Positions 35,565 to 46,648 of a stretch of DNA of 64,000 nt are shown here, in pieces (within the stretch, counting starts at the first letter, position 1; each line of letters begins with the position of its first letter). The DNA is from Zea mays (Eukaryota > Streptophyta > Magnoliopsida > Poales > Poaceae). Below the pieces are notes generated by a model. It saw nothing but the letters and a program-made list of their open reading frames with translations. It had not been told where the DNA came from and searched no databases. Position numbers and translations under genes: made by a program. The stretch covers positions 47,042,095-47,106,094 of the forward strand of contig NC_050097.1 of NCBI RefSeq assembly GCF_902167145.1, given 5' to 3'.

Positions 35565-36762
35565 TGAAAGGGAAATAGGCTAAAACCTTTTCCTAAATGA
35601 TTTTTGGTGGTTGAATTGCGCAACACAAATAATTGGACTAACTAGTTTGCTCTAGATTATAAAGTTCCACAGGTGCCAAAGGTTCACAACAAACCAATAC
35701 AAAGTTAAAAGAAAGGGTTCAAATCAAAGGAGCAAAGAAAACTGAAGGCTGCCCTGGTCTAGCGCACCGGACTGTCCGGTGCACCACCGGACAGTGTCCG
35801 GTGCACCAGGGAGATCAACTCTGAACTTGCCACCTTCGGGTTTCTGGAATTGCCACTCCGCTATAATTCACCGGACTGTCCAGTGTAGCACCGGACTGTC
35901 CGGTGTGCCAAGCGGAGTAACGGCTACAGCACCAACGGTCGTCTGCAAAAGTAAAGAGTGAAGCTACAGTGCGCGGACAGCGCGCGCAGAGTTAGAGCAG
36001 GCGCCAGAAGGCACACCGGACAGTCAACAGTGACTGTCCGGTGGCCCCACTTGTCAGAGCTCCAACGGTCGAACCATAACGGTTGGGTGACGTGGCTGGC
36101 GCACCGGACAGTGTCTGGTGGCGCACCAGACTGTCTGGTGTGCCCTTCGACAACAACCTTCCCCAACGGCCACCTTGGTGGTTGGGGCTATAAATACCCC
36201 CAACCACCACACTTCAAGGCATCCAAGTTTTCAGCCAACACATTCAATACAAGAGCTAGTGCATTCAATACAAGACACAATTAGAGTGAATCAAAATCTC
36301 TCCAAGTCCCAATTCCACTCAAAGCAATAGTGACTAGAAGAGAGAGTTTTTGCCGTGTTCTTTTGAGCTCTTGTGCTTGGATCGCTTTTCTTCTTCCCCA
36401 TTTCTTGTTCCCAAGACATTTGTAATCAAAGCAAGAGACACCAATTGTGTGGTGGTCCTTGTGGGGACTAAGTGTCCCAATTGATTGAGAAGAGAAGCTC
36501 ACTCGGTCTAAGTGACCGTTTGAGAGAGGGAAAGGGTTGAAAGAGACCCGGTCTTTGTGACCACCTCAACGGGGAGTAGGTTTGCAAGAACCGAACCTCG
36601 GTAAAACAAATCACCGTGTCATCCGCTTTCATTTTCTTGTGATTTGTTTTCGCCCTCTCTTTCGGACTCGACTTTATTTCTAATGCTAACCCCAGCTTGT
36701 AAGTGTGCTTAAAGTTTATAAATTTCAGATTTGCCTATTCACCCCCCTCTAGGCGACTTTCA
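35565..36762 (+). repeat. 5' LTR of B
   Basis: 1,198 bp running TGAAAG...CTTTCA, similar end to end to the solo LTR at 57,640-58,939. Palindromes of the CACCGGACTGTCCGGTG type cluster at 35,762-36,145. A TATAAATA box is at 36,189-36,196. Confidence 0.9.
36189..36196 (+). promoter_or_regulatory. TATA box of the B LTR
   Basis: GGGGCTATAAATACCCCCAA lies directly downstream of the palindrome cluster, at the position expected for the U3/R boundary. Confidence 0.7.
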
Positions 36763-36780
36763 ATTGGTATCAGAGTCCGG
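36763..36780 (+). other. Primer-binding site of B
   Basis: ATTGGTATCAGAGTCCGG immediately follows the LTR. TGGTATCAGAG matches the initiator tRNA-Met primer used by copia elements. Confidence 0.88.
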
Positions 36781-36810
36781 TACTTCATTTGAGCCTAACC
36801 GCTCGAAGTG

Positions 36811-37925
36811 ATGTCGGGAGCTCACGCCAAGAAGGAGATGGTGACCGGCGAGAAGCCCGCCACAAGCCACGGGAAAGCTCCATTGGGAGAGTCCGGCAAC
36901 AAGAAGAGGGAGGAATCACCTCCCCGTGTCAAGTCGCACCGGAGTGGCGACAAGAAGAAAAAAAATGAAGAAAGTGGTCTACTACGAGACCGATTCTTAG
37001 TCGCCTTCCACCTCCGGCTCCGACACGCCGTCCGTCACTTCTAAGTGCCATGAGCGCAAGAAGTTTAGTAAGATCCCCCTATGCTACCCTCGCATTTCTA
37101 AACGTACTCCATTACTTTCCGTCCCATTAGGCAAACCACCGGGTTTTTACGGTGAAGATTATTGTATGTGGAGTGATAAAATGAGGCACCATCTAACCTC
37201 ACTCCACACTAGTATTTGGGATGTTGTTGAGTTTGGAGCACAGGTACCATCCGTAGGAGATGAAGGATATGACTCGGACGAAGTTGCCCAAATCCGGCAC
37301 TTCATCTCCCAAGCCACTACTATACTCCTCGCCTCTCTAAGTCGAGAGGAGTATAATAAGGTGCAAGGGTTGAAAAGTGCCAAAGAGATTTGGGACGTGC
37401 TCAGGACCGCGCACGAAGGAGATGAGGTGACCAAGATCACCAAGCGGGAAACGATTGAGGGGGAGCTCGATCGATTCATGCTTCACCAAGGGGAGGAGCC
37501 ACAAGCCATGTACAACCGGCTCAAGACCTTGGTGAACCAAGTGCGCAACCTCCGGAGCACAAAATGGGATGACCATGAAATGGTCAAGGTTATTCTTAGA
37601 TCACTTGTTTTTCTTAACCCTACTCAAGTTCAATTAATTCATGGTGATCCTAGATATAAACTAATGTCTCCCTAGGAAGTTATAGGAAAGTTTGTGAGCT
37701 TTGAGTTGATGATCAAAGGCTCCAAACAAATCATCGAGCGAGGTGCCACCTCCACACCTGAGGTGCAACCCGTCGCATTCAAAGCGACAGAGGAGAAGAA
37801 ATATGAGTCTACGCCAAGTAGGCTCCCCATCGACGCCTCCAAGCTCGACAATGAGGAGATGGCGCTCATCATCAAGAGTTTCCACCAAATCCTCAAGCAA
37901 ATGAGGGGGAAAGATTACAAGCCCC
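36811..37925 (+). pseudogene. Sirevirus gag of B, mutated and truncated
   Basis: Gag would form the particle and bind RNA. The ATG at 36,811 opens a basic N-terminal part. A run of eight A near 36,958-36,965 shifts the frame, and a TAG follows about 16 codons later. The conserved gag block (37,166 on, with FYGEDYCMWSDKM near 37,150 and TLVNQVRNLRS near 37,530-37,560) stays open to a TAG at 37,674. The frame then continues to GKDYKP, where element C cuts it just before the expected zinc knuckle. Confidence 0.88.
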
Positions 37926-40763
37926 TGAAGCGTCCCGATCCTTTGGTACTCAAATGTGATACAATTACTAGTCCCAGGAGGCTAGTAACCACATTCCTTA
38001 CTTCAAATAGTACAGAGTTTAAATAAAGGTTATTACAGTACTGGGGTACAAGCTCGAGAGAGCCAGAATATAAAGCGCAGTAGAAGGCACACTAGCCCAA
38101 ACCACAGGCAGAACTGGGTCCAGACACAACCCTCTCAATCAAGCATAGCAGAAAAGAAGTCTTCGGCTGCTGAAAAACATAAATAAATCTAGGTGAATAC
38201 ACTAGGTATTTCGCAAGCCCATCCCGCTCCCGTAAAGAGAAAGAGACCTATAACATACATGCTTTATATGGTGGAGTTGAAGTCACTCTTCTTTTTCTCA
38301 GAGAAAGGCAGTTTATGTAGGGTTTTTCCCAAGGAAATAAAAATAACACAATACTCAACCACCACTGAGCTTCCTGCTCCCGTGGACTTGTTTTATTTTT
38401 CAATACGCACTTACACACACATTTCCCTTTTCCCGGAGGTTGTAAAATCTCTAATTGTCATACCACACCAGACTCGTCCATACCAGTGGACACGGACTAT
38501 GCGAATAGGTTTTAACTATGCGCAGAGGGGTACACTTTACCCACTAGTCCGGTTTCTGCGATCTCACCGTCGTGAGACCCGAATGCCGAATCTCTTTCTT
38601 TCCTCGCATGTCCTAACCTTAACGGTTATACCGGAAGGAGTCAGGCCACCGCCATGTCCAAACCGGACAAAACATTCCCCTCCTTATCCTCCCGGTGCTC
38701 CCCAGCCTTCATAACCCTGGGGTTGGACCGCACGAGTTCGGATTGAGTGAATGCCCACACAGTCTCGAGTGGTTGTACTATTTATGAGTACAGGTAGTGA
38801 AAGATGACAAACCGGTCCTTATATGAGGGGACAATCCTTCTGCTCACGCCTAAACCAGCTAAGCCAACACCTTAGGCCCTCCCCTAAACCAGGGAGTCCC
38901 TGATCATCCCACTCACAAGGTGATGAGGGTGAATACCCTTCATCGCACATCCCCCTTTTATTTAAAACCTCGATTGAAGAAACACACTGCCCTTTCTCCC
39001 ATCCCACATTTTGTATCCAAAAGATATATGTTAATGCGGGCTATCTCTCTACTCACAATGCATTTATTCCACCCTGTAATCCCGACCTAGGTAGTGGTAG
39101 AAAGAATAGGTAATTTATGCATCAAGGGAAGGATGGACTTGCCTCATCGAAGCTTTCCTGGCACAAAAGGTCTACCTCCGGGAGGTCGGGCTCCGGCCCT
39201 TCTTCCGGGGCTACGGGTTCCGGATCGACGGTCCCCGCTTCTTCTAGTAAAACAGGCAAATGAACAATACATCAATAGTTGTTCACTAAGTGGAGTGTGT
39301 CATTTTCTAATATTATCATTACATGTGACTTTAGAAAGTGTTTTGATAATTTTTGGTGCATAAAATATTGAGATGTAATAATTAAAGGAGAAAAGGCTGA
39401 AAAAGGAAAAAGAAAAAGGGATTTAGGCTCTGGTGGGCCGGGGGGGGGGAATCTGGCCCAGCCGAGCGCAGGGCGCGCGCGGGCGCGATTGCGCCAGCCC
39501 AGCTATGGCCCAAGGCGGAAAACGGCGCGGGCGCGCGAGGGGTGATGTCGTTTCCGTGGGGCCCATGCGTCAGAGAGAGCGAGAGGGGGAGACGGCGACA
39601 ACGGTCGACGGGGCGGGGTGAACCGGCCGTCCGCGGGGAGAACCCGGCGGCCGGTGGGCTCGACGGCTATTCGTCGCCGGCGACCCGGTTCTTGGGCAAC
39701 GGGCAGGCACCCTAACATGGGGAGGGGCTGGCGAGCATAGGGGCGGGCTCAATTTGGCCAGAGGAGGTTGGGAGGGGGCTACCCGCGGGGAAGTGGCGGA
39801 GCTCCACGGCGGGAGTCGTCGCCGGTGAGGTTCGTGCGGGGATTGGGGTAGGGGAGTGGTGTCCCAAGCTCACGGCGGTGTGGCGCAACTGATGAGCCTA
39901 TCTAATTTCTCGCTGAACCACCAGAGGGGGAGGGAAAAGAGGGGGAAGGGCTTACCGGAGGGGAAGAAGACGGCGGCGCTAGCGCGATTGCTCGGGTGAG
40001 GGGGAAGATGGGTGGCTGAGGCTGGTGCAGGGCTAAGAGGTGCTCGGGGCGGCCCTTTTATAGGCGCCCGAGGGGAGGGGAGCGGCAGAGCTAGGAGGAC
40101 GCCGGTGAGGTTGCACAACGCCGGAGTTAATGCCGCACAGCGGCGACGACAAGACCGCACGGCGGGGCGGTGCCGTGCAAGGACTCGGCCACTGCGGCGA
40201 GGATGGGGCGGTGCCAAACTTTCCTGTGTGGCGAGGGGATGGGCGAGGGGACGAGGTGAGGAAGAGGACGGTGGTCGGAGGTGACCGCGGCGAAGCCGTA
40301 CGCGGCGAGGACGACAGGGTGGCTGACTGGTGGGGCCAGCCTGCCAGCGGGAGCGGTCGCGAGCGAGGGCGAGGGGGAGGCGACTGACGAGTGGGGACGG
40401 CGTGTCAGTGGTGCGTGGGCGCGAGCGCGGAGTGGGCCTGAGGTGGGCCGAGGGGGGAGGGAGTCGCGAGCGCGAGAGGGGGAAGCAACCGTGGCGTGGG
40501 CTGGAAACGACCCAGCTAGGGGGGAGAGAAAGGTTTCTCTTTTTCTTTTTATTTTCCAAATTCTATTTCTATTTTTGCATCCTTTGTTTTTGAACAATTA
40601 ATTAACTAGGTAATCTTAGGTGCTAAAAAATATATATTCTAAGTGAGGTGCTTCTAATCAAACAAAGTATATGCATATGATGAGAAGACCTAGGGATAAA
40701 ATAAATAAGAAAGGGGGTTAGATTAGGGTTCCAAACCTCGGGTTTGAAAATTGGGATGTTACA
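37926..40763 (-). repeat. 3' LTR of C
   Basis: About 2.84 kb. On its own strand it starts TGTAACATCCC and ends GGGACGCTTCA. A TATAAAAGG box lies on the minus strand at 40,054-40,062, about 700 bp inside the LTR and within a GC-rich block (39,430-40,520). The frames in that block have no domain. The left boundary is placed by the TG...CA rule and the loss of gag reading, and could shift slightly. Confidence 0.78.
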
Positions 40764-40782
40764 AACCTACCCCACTTAAAGG
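40764..40782 (-). other. Polypurine tract of C
   Basis: On the minus strand it reads CCTTTAAGTGGGGTAGGTTT directly before the LTR start. Confidence 0.75.
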
Positions 40783-40799
40783 AATCTCGCCCTCGAGAT

Positions 40800-41940
40800 T
40801 CAGACGGGGCTCGAGAAAAGGTAAGGGTATTCCCTCCTCAGAGAGTCCTCACTTTCCCAGGTAGCTTCCTCTTCTCCTTCTCTGCTCCACTGAACCTTAC
40901 AGAGTCTTACTTCTGAGTTGCGGGTCTTTCGGACTGCTGAGTCAAGAATCTTTATTGGCTTTTCCCGGTACTGGAGATCTTTTTGAATCTGAATTGTCTC
41001 TGCCTTGATGTGGTTCTCTGGTACTTGCAGGCACTTACGGAGCTGGGACACATGAAACACATTGTGAATATCTGACATGGATTCTGGTAGTGCAAGGCGG
41101 TATGCTGCGGGTCCTACTCTGCTAATGACGGGATAGGGGTCGATGAAATGCGGTGCTAGCTTTCCTTTCATTTGGAACCTTTTGACCCCACACATCGGGG
41201 AGACCTTGAGGTATACGAAGTCTCCTTCCTCAAATCTGAGTTCCCTCCGTCTGTTGTCTGCATAACTTTTCTGGCGACTCTGAGCTTCAAGTAACCTCCT
41301 GCGGATCAGGGCAACTTTCTCTTCGGCTTCTTTAACAAAGTCGGGTCCTTCCAGTGTCCTTTCCCCTACATTGGACCACATTAGGGGGGTCTGGCACTTC
41401 CGTCCATACAATGCTTCGAACGGTGACATCTTGATACTGGCCTGATGGCTGTTGTTATAAGAGAATTCGGCATTCGACAAACTGGATTCCCAATTTCTGT
41501 CGAACGTCAACACACAGGCTCTTAGCAAATCTTCGAGGACCTTGTTGACCCTTTCCGTTTGACCATCTGATTGAGGGTGATAGGCGGTGCTGAAATCTAA
41601 CTTGGTGCCCATAGCATGCTGAAGGCTCTTCCAAAATTTTGAGGTGAACTGCGTCCCTCTATCTGACACTATCTTCCGAGGAATACCATGGAGTTTGACT
41701 ATCTCTTTAAGATATATCCGGGCAAGGGTGGCTCCTCCAAAAGTGGTTTTCACTGGAATGAAGTGGGCCACCTTGGTGAGACGGTCTATTATTACCCAGA
41801 TAGAGTCATTTCCTTTTTGCGTCCGGGGCAGTCCGGTTACAAAATCCATGCCTATTTCCTCCCACTTCCATTCAGGCACTGGGAGGGGTTGTAGTAGGCC
41901 TGCAGGTTTCTGGTGTTCGGCCTTCGTTCGTTGGCAGGTG
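40800..41940 (-). pseudogene. Integrase C-terminal part of C, with chromodomain
   Basis: About 380 open codons. They begin inside the HHCC zinc finger (CQRTKAEH), followed by the catalytic core with the DDE set: Asp in GMDFVTGLP, Asp in VSDRGTQF, Glu in DGQTERVNK. Next come the GPY/F-like region (ISRVGPAAYRLALP) and a chromodomain-like end (VQWSREGEEEATWE). Integrase would insert the cDNA, and the chromodomain would steer it to chromatin marks. The frame has no stop, but everything upstream is separated by element D, so it cannot work here. Frame continuing past 41,940 is accidental reading into the LTR of D. Confidence 0.9.
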
Positions 41941-43484
41941 TGTCGGCGTTTTGACCCCGGGGGTCCCTGGACCGACGAGTAAATTGTCGCCACGTGCCCC
42001 AGCCCAAATGGGTCGGCGCGAGCCAGAGCGTGAAGGGGGGAAAAGCCAGAGGGAGACAGGCGTAAAAGGGGAAACCCGCGGCCTTCGTGTTTGTCCCGCG
42101 CCCAGGTCGGGTGCGCTTGCAGTAGGGGGTTACAAGCGTCCGCGCGGGAGGGAGCGAGAGGCCTATGCGCGCGCCGTCCCGTCCTTCCCCGCGCGGCCAA
42201 CCTTCTGTAAGAGGGCCCTGGACCTTCCTTTTATAGGTGTAAGGAGAGGGTCCAGGTGTACAATGGGAGATGTAGCAGTGTGCTAACGTGTCTAGCAGAG
42301 AAGAGCTAGTGCCCTAAGTACATGCCGTCGTGGCAGCCGGAGAGGTTTTGGCACCCTGTTCGTGTGATGTCATGGCTGTCAGAGGAGCGCTAGAGCCTTG
42401 CGGAAGGACAGCTGTCGGGGCTGTCGAGTCCTTGCTGACGTCTCCTTGCTTCCGTAAGGGGGCTGAGAGCCGTCGTCGTCATGGAGCACGCGGGGCGCCA
42501 TCATTATTTGTTTTACCGGGGCGTGCTAGATAGGACGCCGGTCTTGTCCCCCGTAGCCAGAGCTAGCTAGGGGTAGGGTAATGATGGCCCCTCCTGTGGC
42601 GTGGTCGGTCCGAGCCCTAGGTTGGGCGAGGCGGAGGCTCCTCCGAGGTCGAGGTCGAGCCTGTCTTCCAACGTCGAGGTCGAGTCCGAGCCCCTGGGTC
42701 GGGCGAGGCGGAGACCGTCGGCTGAGGCCGAGTTCGAGCCCTGGGTCGGGCGAGGCGGAGTTCGTCGTCTTCCGGGGCCGAGGCCGAGTCCGAGCCCTGG
42801 GTCGGGCGAGGCGGAGTTCGTCGTCTTCTGGGGCCGAGCCCGAGTCCGAGCCCTGGGGTCGGGCGAGGCGGAGTTCGTCGTCTTCCGGGGCCGAGGCCGA
42901 GTCCGAGCCCTGGGTCGGGCGAGGCAGATCTCGTCGTCTTCCGGGGCCGAGGCCGAGTCTGAGCCCTGGGGTCGGGCGAGGCGGAGCTTCCTATGGCGCC
43001 CGAGGCCGGACTTGGCTGCTGTCAGCCTCACTCTGTCGAGTGGCACAACAGTCGGAGCGGCGCAGGCGGCGCTGTCCCCTTGTTAGGCCGGTCAGTGGAG
43101 CGGCGAAGTGACTGCGGTCACTTTGGCTCAGTCGACTGAAGGGCGTGCGTCAGGATAAGGTGTCAGGCCATCTTTGCATTAAATGCTCCTGCGATACGGT
43201 CGATCGTCGTGGCGATTTGGCCAAGGTTGCTTCTTGGCGAAGACTGGGCCTCGGGCGAGCCGAAGGTGTGTCCGCTGCTTGAGGGGGCCCTCGGGCGAGA
43301 CGTAAATCCTCCGGGGTCGGCTGCCCTTGCCCGAGGCTGGGCTCGGGCGAGGCGAGATCGTGTCCCTTGAGCGGACCGAGCCTTGACTTAATCGCACCCA
43401 TCAGGCCTTTGCAGCTTTGTGCTGATGGGGGTTACCAGCTGAGATTAGGAGTCTTGGGGGTACCCCTAATTATGGTCCCCGACA
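41941..43484 (-). repeat. 3' LTR of D
   Basis: 1,544 bp with perfect 6-bp ends TGTCGG/CCGACA. Flank at the left is AGGTG. The middle is a tandem array of ~56-bp GC-rich units. All open frames within it follow from the repeat. Confidence 0.82.
42683..42990. repeat. ~56-bp tandem array inside the D LTR
   Basis: Five to six units each start CGAGCCCTGGGTCGGGCGAG and contain TTCGTCGTCTTCCGGGGCCG. Units at about 42,738, 42,794, 42,850 and 42,907 are nearly identical; the outer ones are divergent. Confidence 0.85.
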
Positions 43485-43498
43485 GTAGCCCCCGAGCC
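43485..43498 (-). other. Polypurine tract of D
   Basis: On the minus strand it reads GGCTCGGGGGCTAC directly before TGTCGGGGACC. It fixes the orientation of D. Confidence 0.65.
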
Positions 43499-44214
43499 TC
43501 GAAGGGAGTGTTAATACTCGCTTGGAGGCTTTTGTCGCACTTTTTTGCAAGGGGACCGGCCTTTCTCGGTTGCGTTTTATTCCGGTGGGTGCGCGCGAGC
43601 GCACCCGCCGGGTGTAGCCCCTAAGGCCTCGGAGGAGTGGTTTGACTCCTTTGAGGTTTTAATGCGTTTTGTGATGCTTTGGCCGGTCTGATTGTTCCCT
43701 CATGCGAGCTGGCCGTAGCCCGGGTGCACGGTCGGGTCCCAAGTTCTCGGGCTGGTATGTTGACGCTGTCAACGGTTTGGCCGGAGCCGGGTTTGCGAGA
43801 GCAGCCCCCGAGCCTCCGCACAGAGCGAGAGGACGGTCAAGGATAGACTCAACTTTTTTACATACGCCCCTGCGTCGCCTTTCCGCAAGGAGGAGGGGGG
43901 AAAAGTGCCATGTTGCCCTTGGAGGGCGCCGAACATGGTGTCTCCAGTGAGCTGCTAACGGGTAATCCGAGTGGACGCCCGTGCCCCATTTGTTAGGGGT
44001 CGGCTAGTGGCCCGGAGGCGCGCTCCAAAAGTACCTGCGGGTGATTTGCTGGACCCGGTCCCCTTTTGACGGGGTCTGAGGGCTCGATGCCTCCCTCTGA
44101 TGGGATTCCGTTACAAAATCATTCCCGTCGGTCTCGGAAATGTCCTAGGGTACCTCGGGAGCGTAGCCCGAGCTTTGGTTATGTATCGAACGTACCCAGG
44201 GTCATCCCTCGCTC

Positions 44215-44445
44215 TGCGTCTGAGGCGGCTGTCGAACCCTTTCGAGGGCCAGCCTACGAACCCCTGATCAGTAGTGGGCGCGGAGCCTGAGTGGCCTGAG
44301 GTGGCCGTTGAACCCTTCCGAGGGGCCGGCCTTCAAACCTCTGACCAGTAGTGGGCGCGGAGCCCGAGCGCTCTGAGGCGGCTGTTGAACCCCTCCGAGG
44401 GGCCAGCCTTCGAACCTCTGATCAGTAGGGGGGCTCGGGGCCCGT
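44215..44445. repeat. Three-unit tandem repeat in the 3' internal region of D
   Basis: Three ~75-80-bp units each contain CTGAGGCGGCTGT(T/C)GAACCC, CGAGGG(G)CCAGCCT and a CAGTAGTGGGCGCGGAGCC-like end. They lie between the purine tract and the insertion point of E. No coding role is seen; both strands carry open but featureless frames. Confidence 0.8.
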
Positions 44446-45080
44446 TTCCTTCGCGGAGAAGGATCCCTTTCGGGGTATCCCCTTTCCCGGTCCCTGTTGT
44501 AAGAGAGAGAAAGAGGAAGAGGAAAAGGATACGAATTTGAATGACGTGGCGCACCTTTTTTGACGCGGTCATTATGGCGGAAACGAAGCGTCGCCTGCTT
44601 CTGCCGCCAAAGGTACCGCCTGTCCTGCCGCAGAGTTAATGTGACAGGACGAGTGGTTCGTGGGACAGCCGTTGCGCGTGCGCGAGCCGTTCGAGGAACG
44701 GAACACGGGCGCGCCGTCTTCATGCCGTGGGAGAGGGTTCTCTCGCTGTCCCTGGAGGGGACGTGAGCTTGGCTGACGACTTGACCGCTGCTTCCGCCCG
44801 CCTGCCACCGCCATTACTGCCGGCCCATTTCTGGCCGTATCGACCGTCGCGCCTTCTCCCGCGGCTGACTGACCCATGATCGATGGGCCTGGTTGGCACT
44901 GCTGGGTCATGCGCAGGGTTGAGTTGAGTCACGGTACTGGTTCCGCAGTCGAGGAGGCACGGTAGTGGCGCGAGTGGCGGTGCAGTTTCTTGCACGTAGC
45001 AACCAGCGCGCCGGTTACATGACGTGTGGGACTGGTTCTCCATGCTGGATGCGTCGAAGTCGAAGAGGTGCGCCCCCTTG

Positions 45081-45085
45081 GTGCG
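45081..45085. repeat. 5-bp target duplication of E
   Basis: GTGCG here and at 62,898-62,902, immediately outside the first and last LTR ends of the E array. Confidence 0.92.
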
Positions 45086-45794
45086 TGTGGCGGAACTGCC
45101 CGAATTATTCAAACTTAAGTGCCTAAGTCCCGCCTTAGAGGCTAGACCACACTTAAATGGGAATAACCCGTCAATCCCTCGGATCTAGTCCGACACGGCC
45201 ACTAACAGGATCAAGTACCACAATCTCACTCGATGGTGAGTCACAGAGCAAATACAATAAAGCATAAAACCATACATGAAGGAGTATTAAATTATTACAT
45301 CACCATCGGAGTTTTGCAAAAGTAGTTGTCATTGTTCGAAGTGCAGCGGAAATAAACTAATGGTAAATAAACAGAGAGATGGGGAAGCCTGTCCCATCAC
45401 TCCTCATGCTCCTCCTCAGCCGAGGTAGGGTCCCACTCGACAGTCCAACCCGGTGGCAAGATGGACGGCCAAGTCACTCCAGCAACCATGTCCTCTACAG
45501 AACCTGTAAAAAATTATGCCACAAGCAAGGCTGAGTATACTAATACTCAGCTAGACTTACCCGGTGTGAGGAGTCTACTCCTCTACCTCTAGACATGCAG
45601 CTGTTTGGCTGTGGGTTTTGGTTGCCAAAAGCACTAGCTGAGTTTCTAAATCAAGTTTTTAACTTTGTCAAAATTAAGTGTGACTCTCTTAAGGCTAAAG
45701 ATGTACTATCTATTCATACATAGTAGCAAACATTTTTAGCAATCAACATCTTGTATCATCTCAACACAATTTCACTTGTTACTCAATGTAGCAG
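45086..45794 (-). repeat. Truncated LTR of E (first copy)
   Basis: Matches 46,649 to about 47,357, then jumps at the three bases CAG (45,792-45,794) to sequence corresponding to 56,388 onward. About 3.6 kb of LTR is missing. Confidence 0.88.
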
Positions 45795-46226
45795 GTGCGC
45801 AGTCTGTCCTGGGTAGATGGCCCAGATATCCTTGGCATGCTCCACCCGATCCTTCCACATTGGGTCGTCCTCCCTTTCGGCGGGGAACAAGCCAATGGGG
45901 TGGGTAGCCAGCTCCAAAGGATGGAATCCGCAGAAAGTGGTCAATCCATGCAGAGCGATCGCCTCGATCGTGTCCTCTGCTCGGTATCCGAAGGACTCGG
46001 AGTCCAAAGAGCGCCAGCCTGGCTGCAGGGGATGAGGCTCCAAGATCATCCTCACCCTACAGCGGGGCACCCGGTGCTTCTTGAACTGCTGCACCGCGTA
46101 CTGAGGGGGTGTCGTGTATCCGGCCCCCTGAAGTACCTCCCACAAAATGCGGGGAAAGCCCTCTCGTGCAAGCCCGTCAGTGTGGGATAGTGCGTTTCCG
46201 TCCTCTGAGGATCCGTGGGAAGTCAT
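45783..46226 (-). pseudogene. Truncated duplicate of the E upstream ORF
   Basis: The first ~144 codons of the ORF at 55,951-56,817 are repeated here with a few substitutions (for example a Val-to-Ala change in QYVVQQF). After TAHL the frame runs into the truncated LTR and stops within two codons. The coiled-coil half and all of gag-pol are missing from this unit. Confidence 0.85.
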
Positions 46227-46634
46227 CTGTGTACGGTTAAGCGTAAATAAAAGAAAAAGAATTTTAAAAAGAAAAAGAAAAATAAAACTCAGCCTTTCTC
46301 TAGTTAAATTAAAAAGGTACTGGGGACCTAGTTGGTGGTTATCTTGTTTTTAAGTTCTTACTCAGTTATCCATTTGCTTAATTAAGAATGCATGCATGCT
46401 CGTCCTGAACGACCTCACAACAAGATAAAAGGAATAGGGAAGAGCTCCCATCCTGTAAAAGTGGCCTGTGGGGCCTAATTACTTAGCCACCTAGCTACCC
46501 TTCTATTACCCTAAGGCTTCACGTCCTAGGTCTATCCGGCTCGTTCTCCTATCTATCCAACATTGTTTCTATCAAGTTTTATTTTGGGAAAATAATGGTA
46601 TTCATATTTTATTGATCCCTCTGTGGTGGTACAA

Positions 46635-46648
46635 GCTCCGATACCAGC
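46635..46648 (-). other. Primer-binding site next to the middle LTR of E
   Basis: GCTGGTATCGGAGC on the minus strand, identical to the site at 57,225-57,238. It shows that the middle LTR serves as a 5' LTR for the deleted unit as well as the 3' LTR of the full unit. Confidence 0.85.

Larger units (their letters stand above)
35565..37925 (+). mobile_element. Retrotransposon B: Opie/Ji-like Sirevirus, 5' end only
   Basis: 5' LTR (35,565-36,762), primer site and the start of gag in plus orientation, cut at 37,925 by the LTR of element C. It is inserted in the integrase of A; the host-side flank at the left is ACAGC. The remainder should lie beyond the window. Confidence 0.88.
37926..41940 (-). 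mobile_element. Retrotransposon C: chromovirus-type Ty3/gypsy, 3' end only
   Basis: Minus strand: integrase with chromodomain (41,940-40,800), purine tract (40,764-40,782) and a 3' LTR (40,763-37,926). It is inserted into the gag of B (flank GCCCC) and is itself cut inside the integrase zinc finger by element D. Its LTR does not match E over most of its length, so it is a separate family. Confidence 0.85.

Noticed and set aside
42567..43111. Three overlapping 159-176-codon frames in the D LTR
   Set aside because: All are readings of the ~56-bp tandem array in different frames.
44268..45112. Minus-strand frames in the 3' internal region of D as retrotransposon genes
   Set aside because: No gag, pol or env motif; they cover the three-unit tandem repeat and read into the LTR of E.
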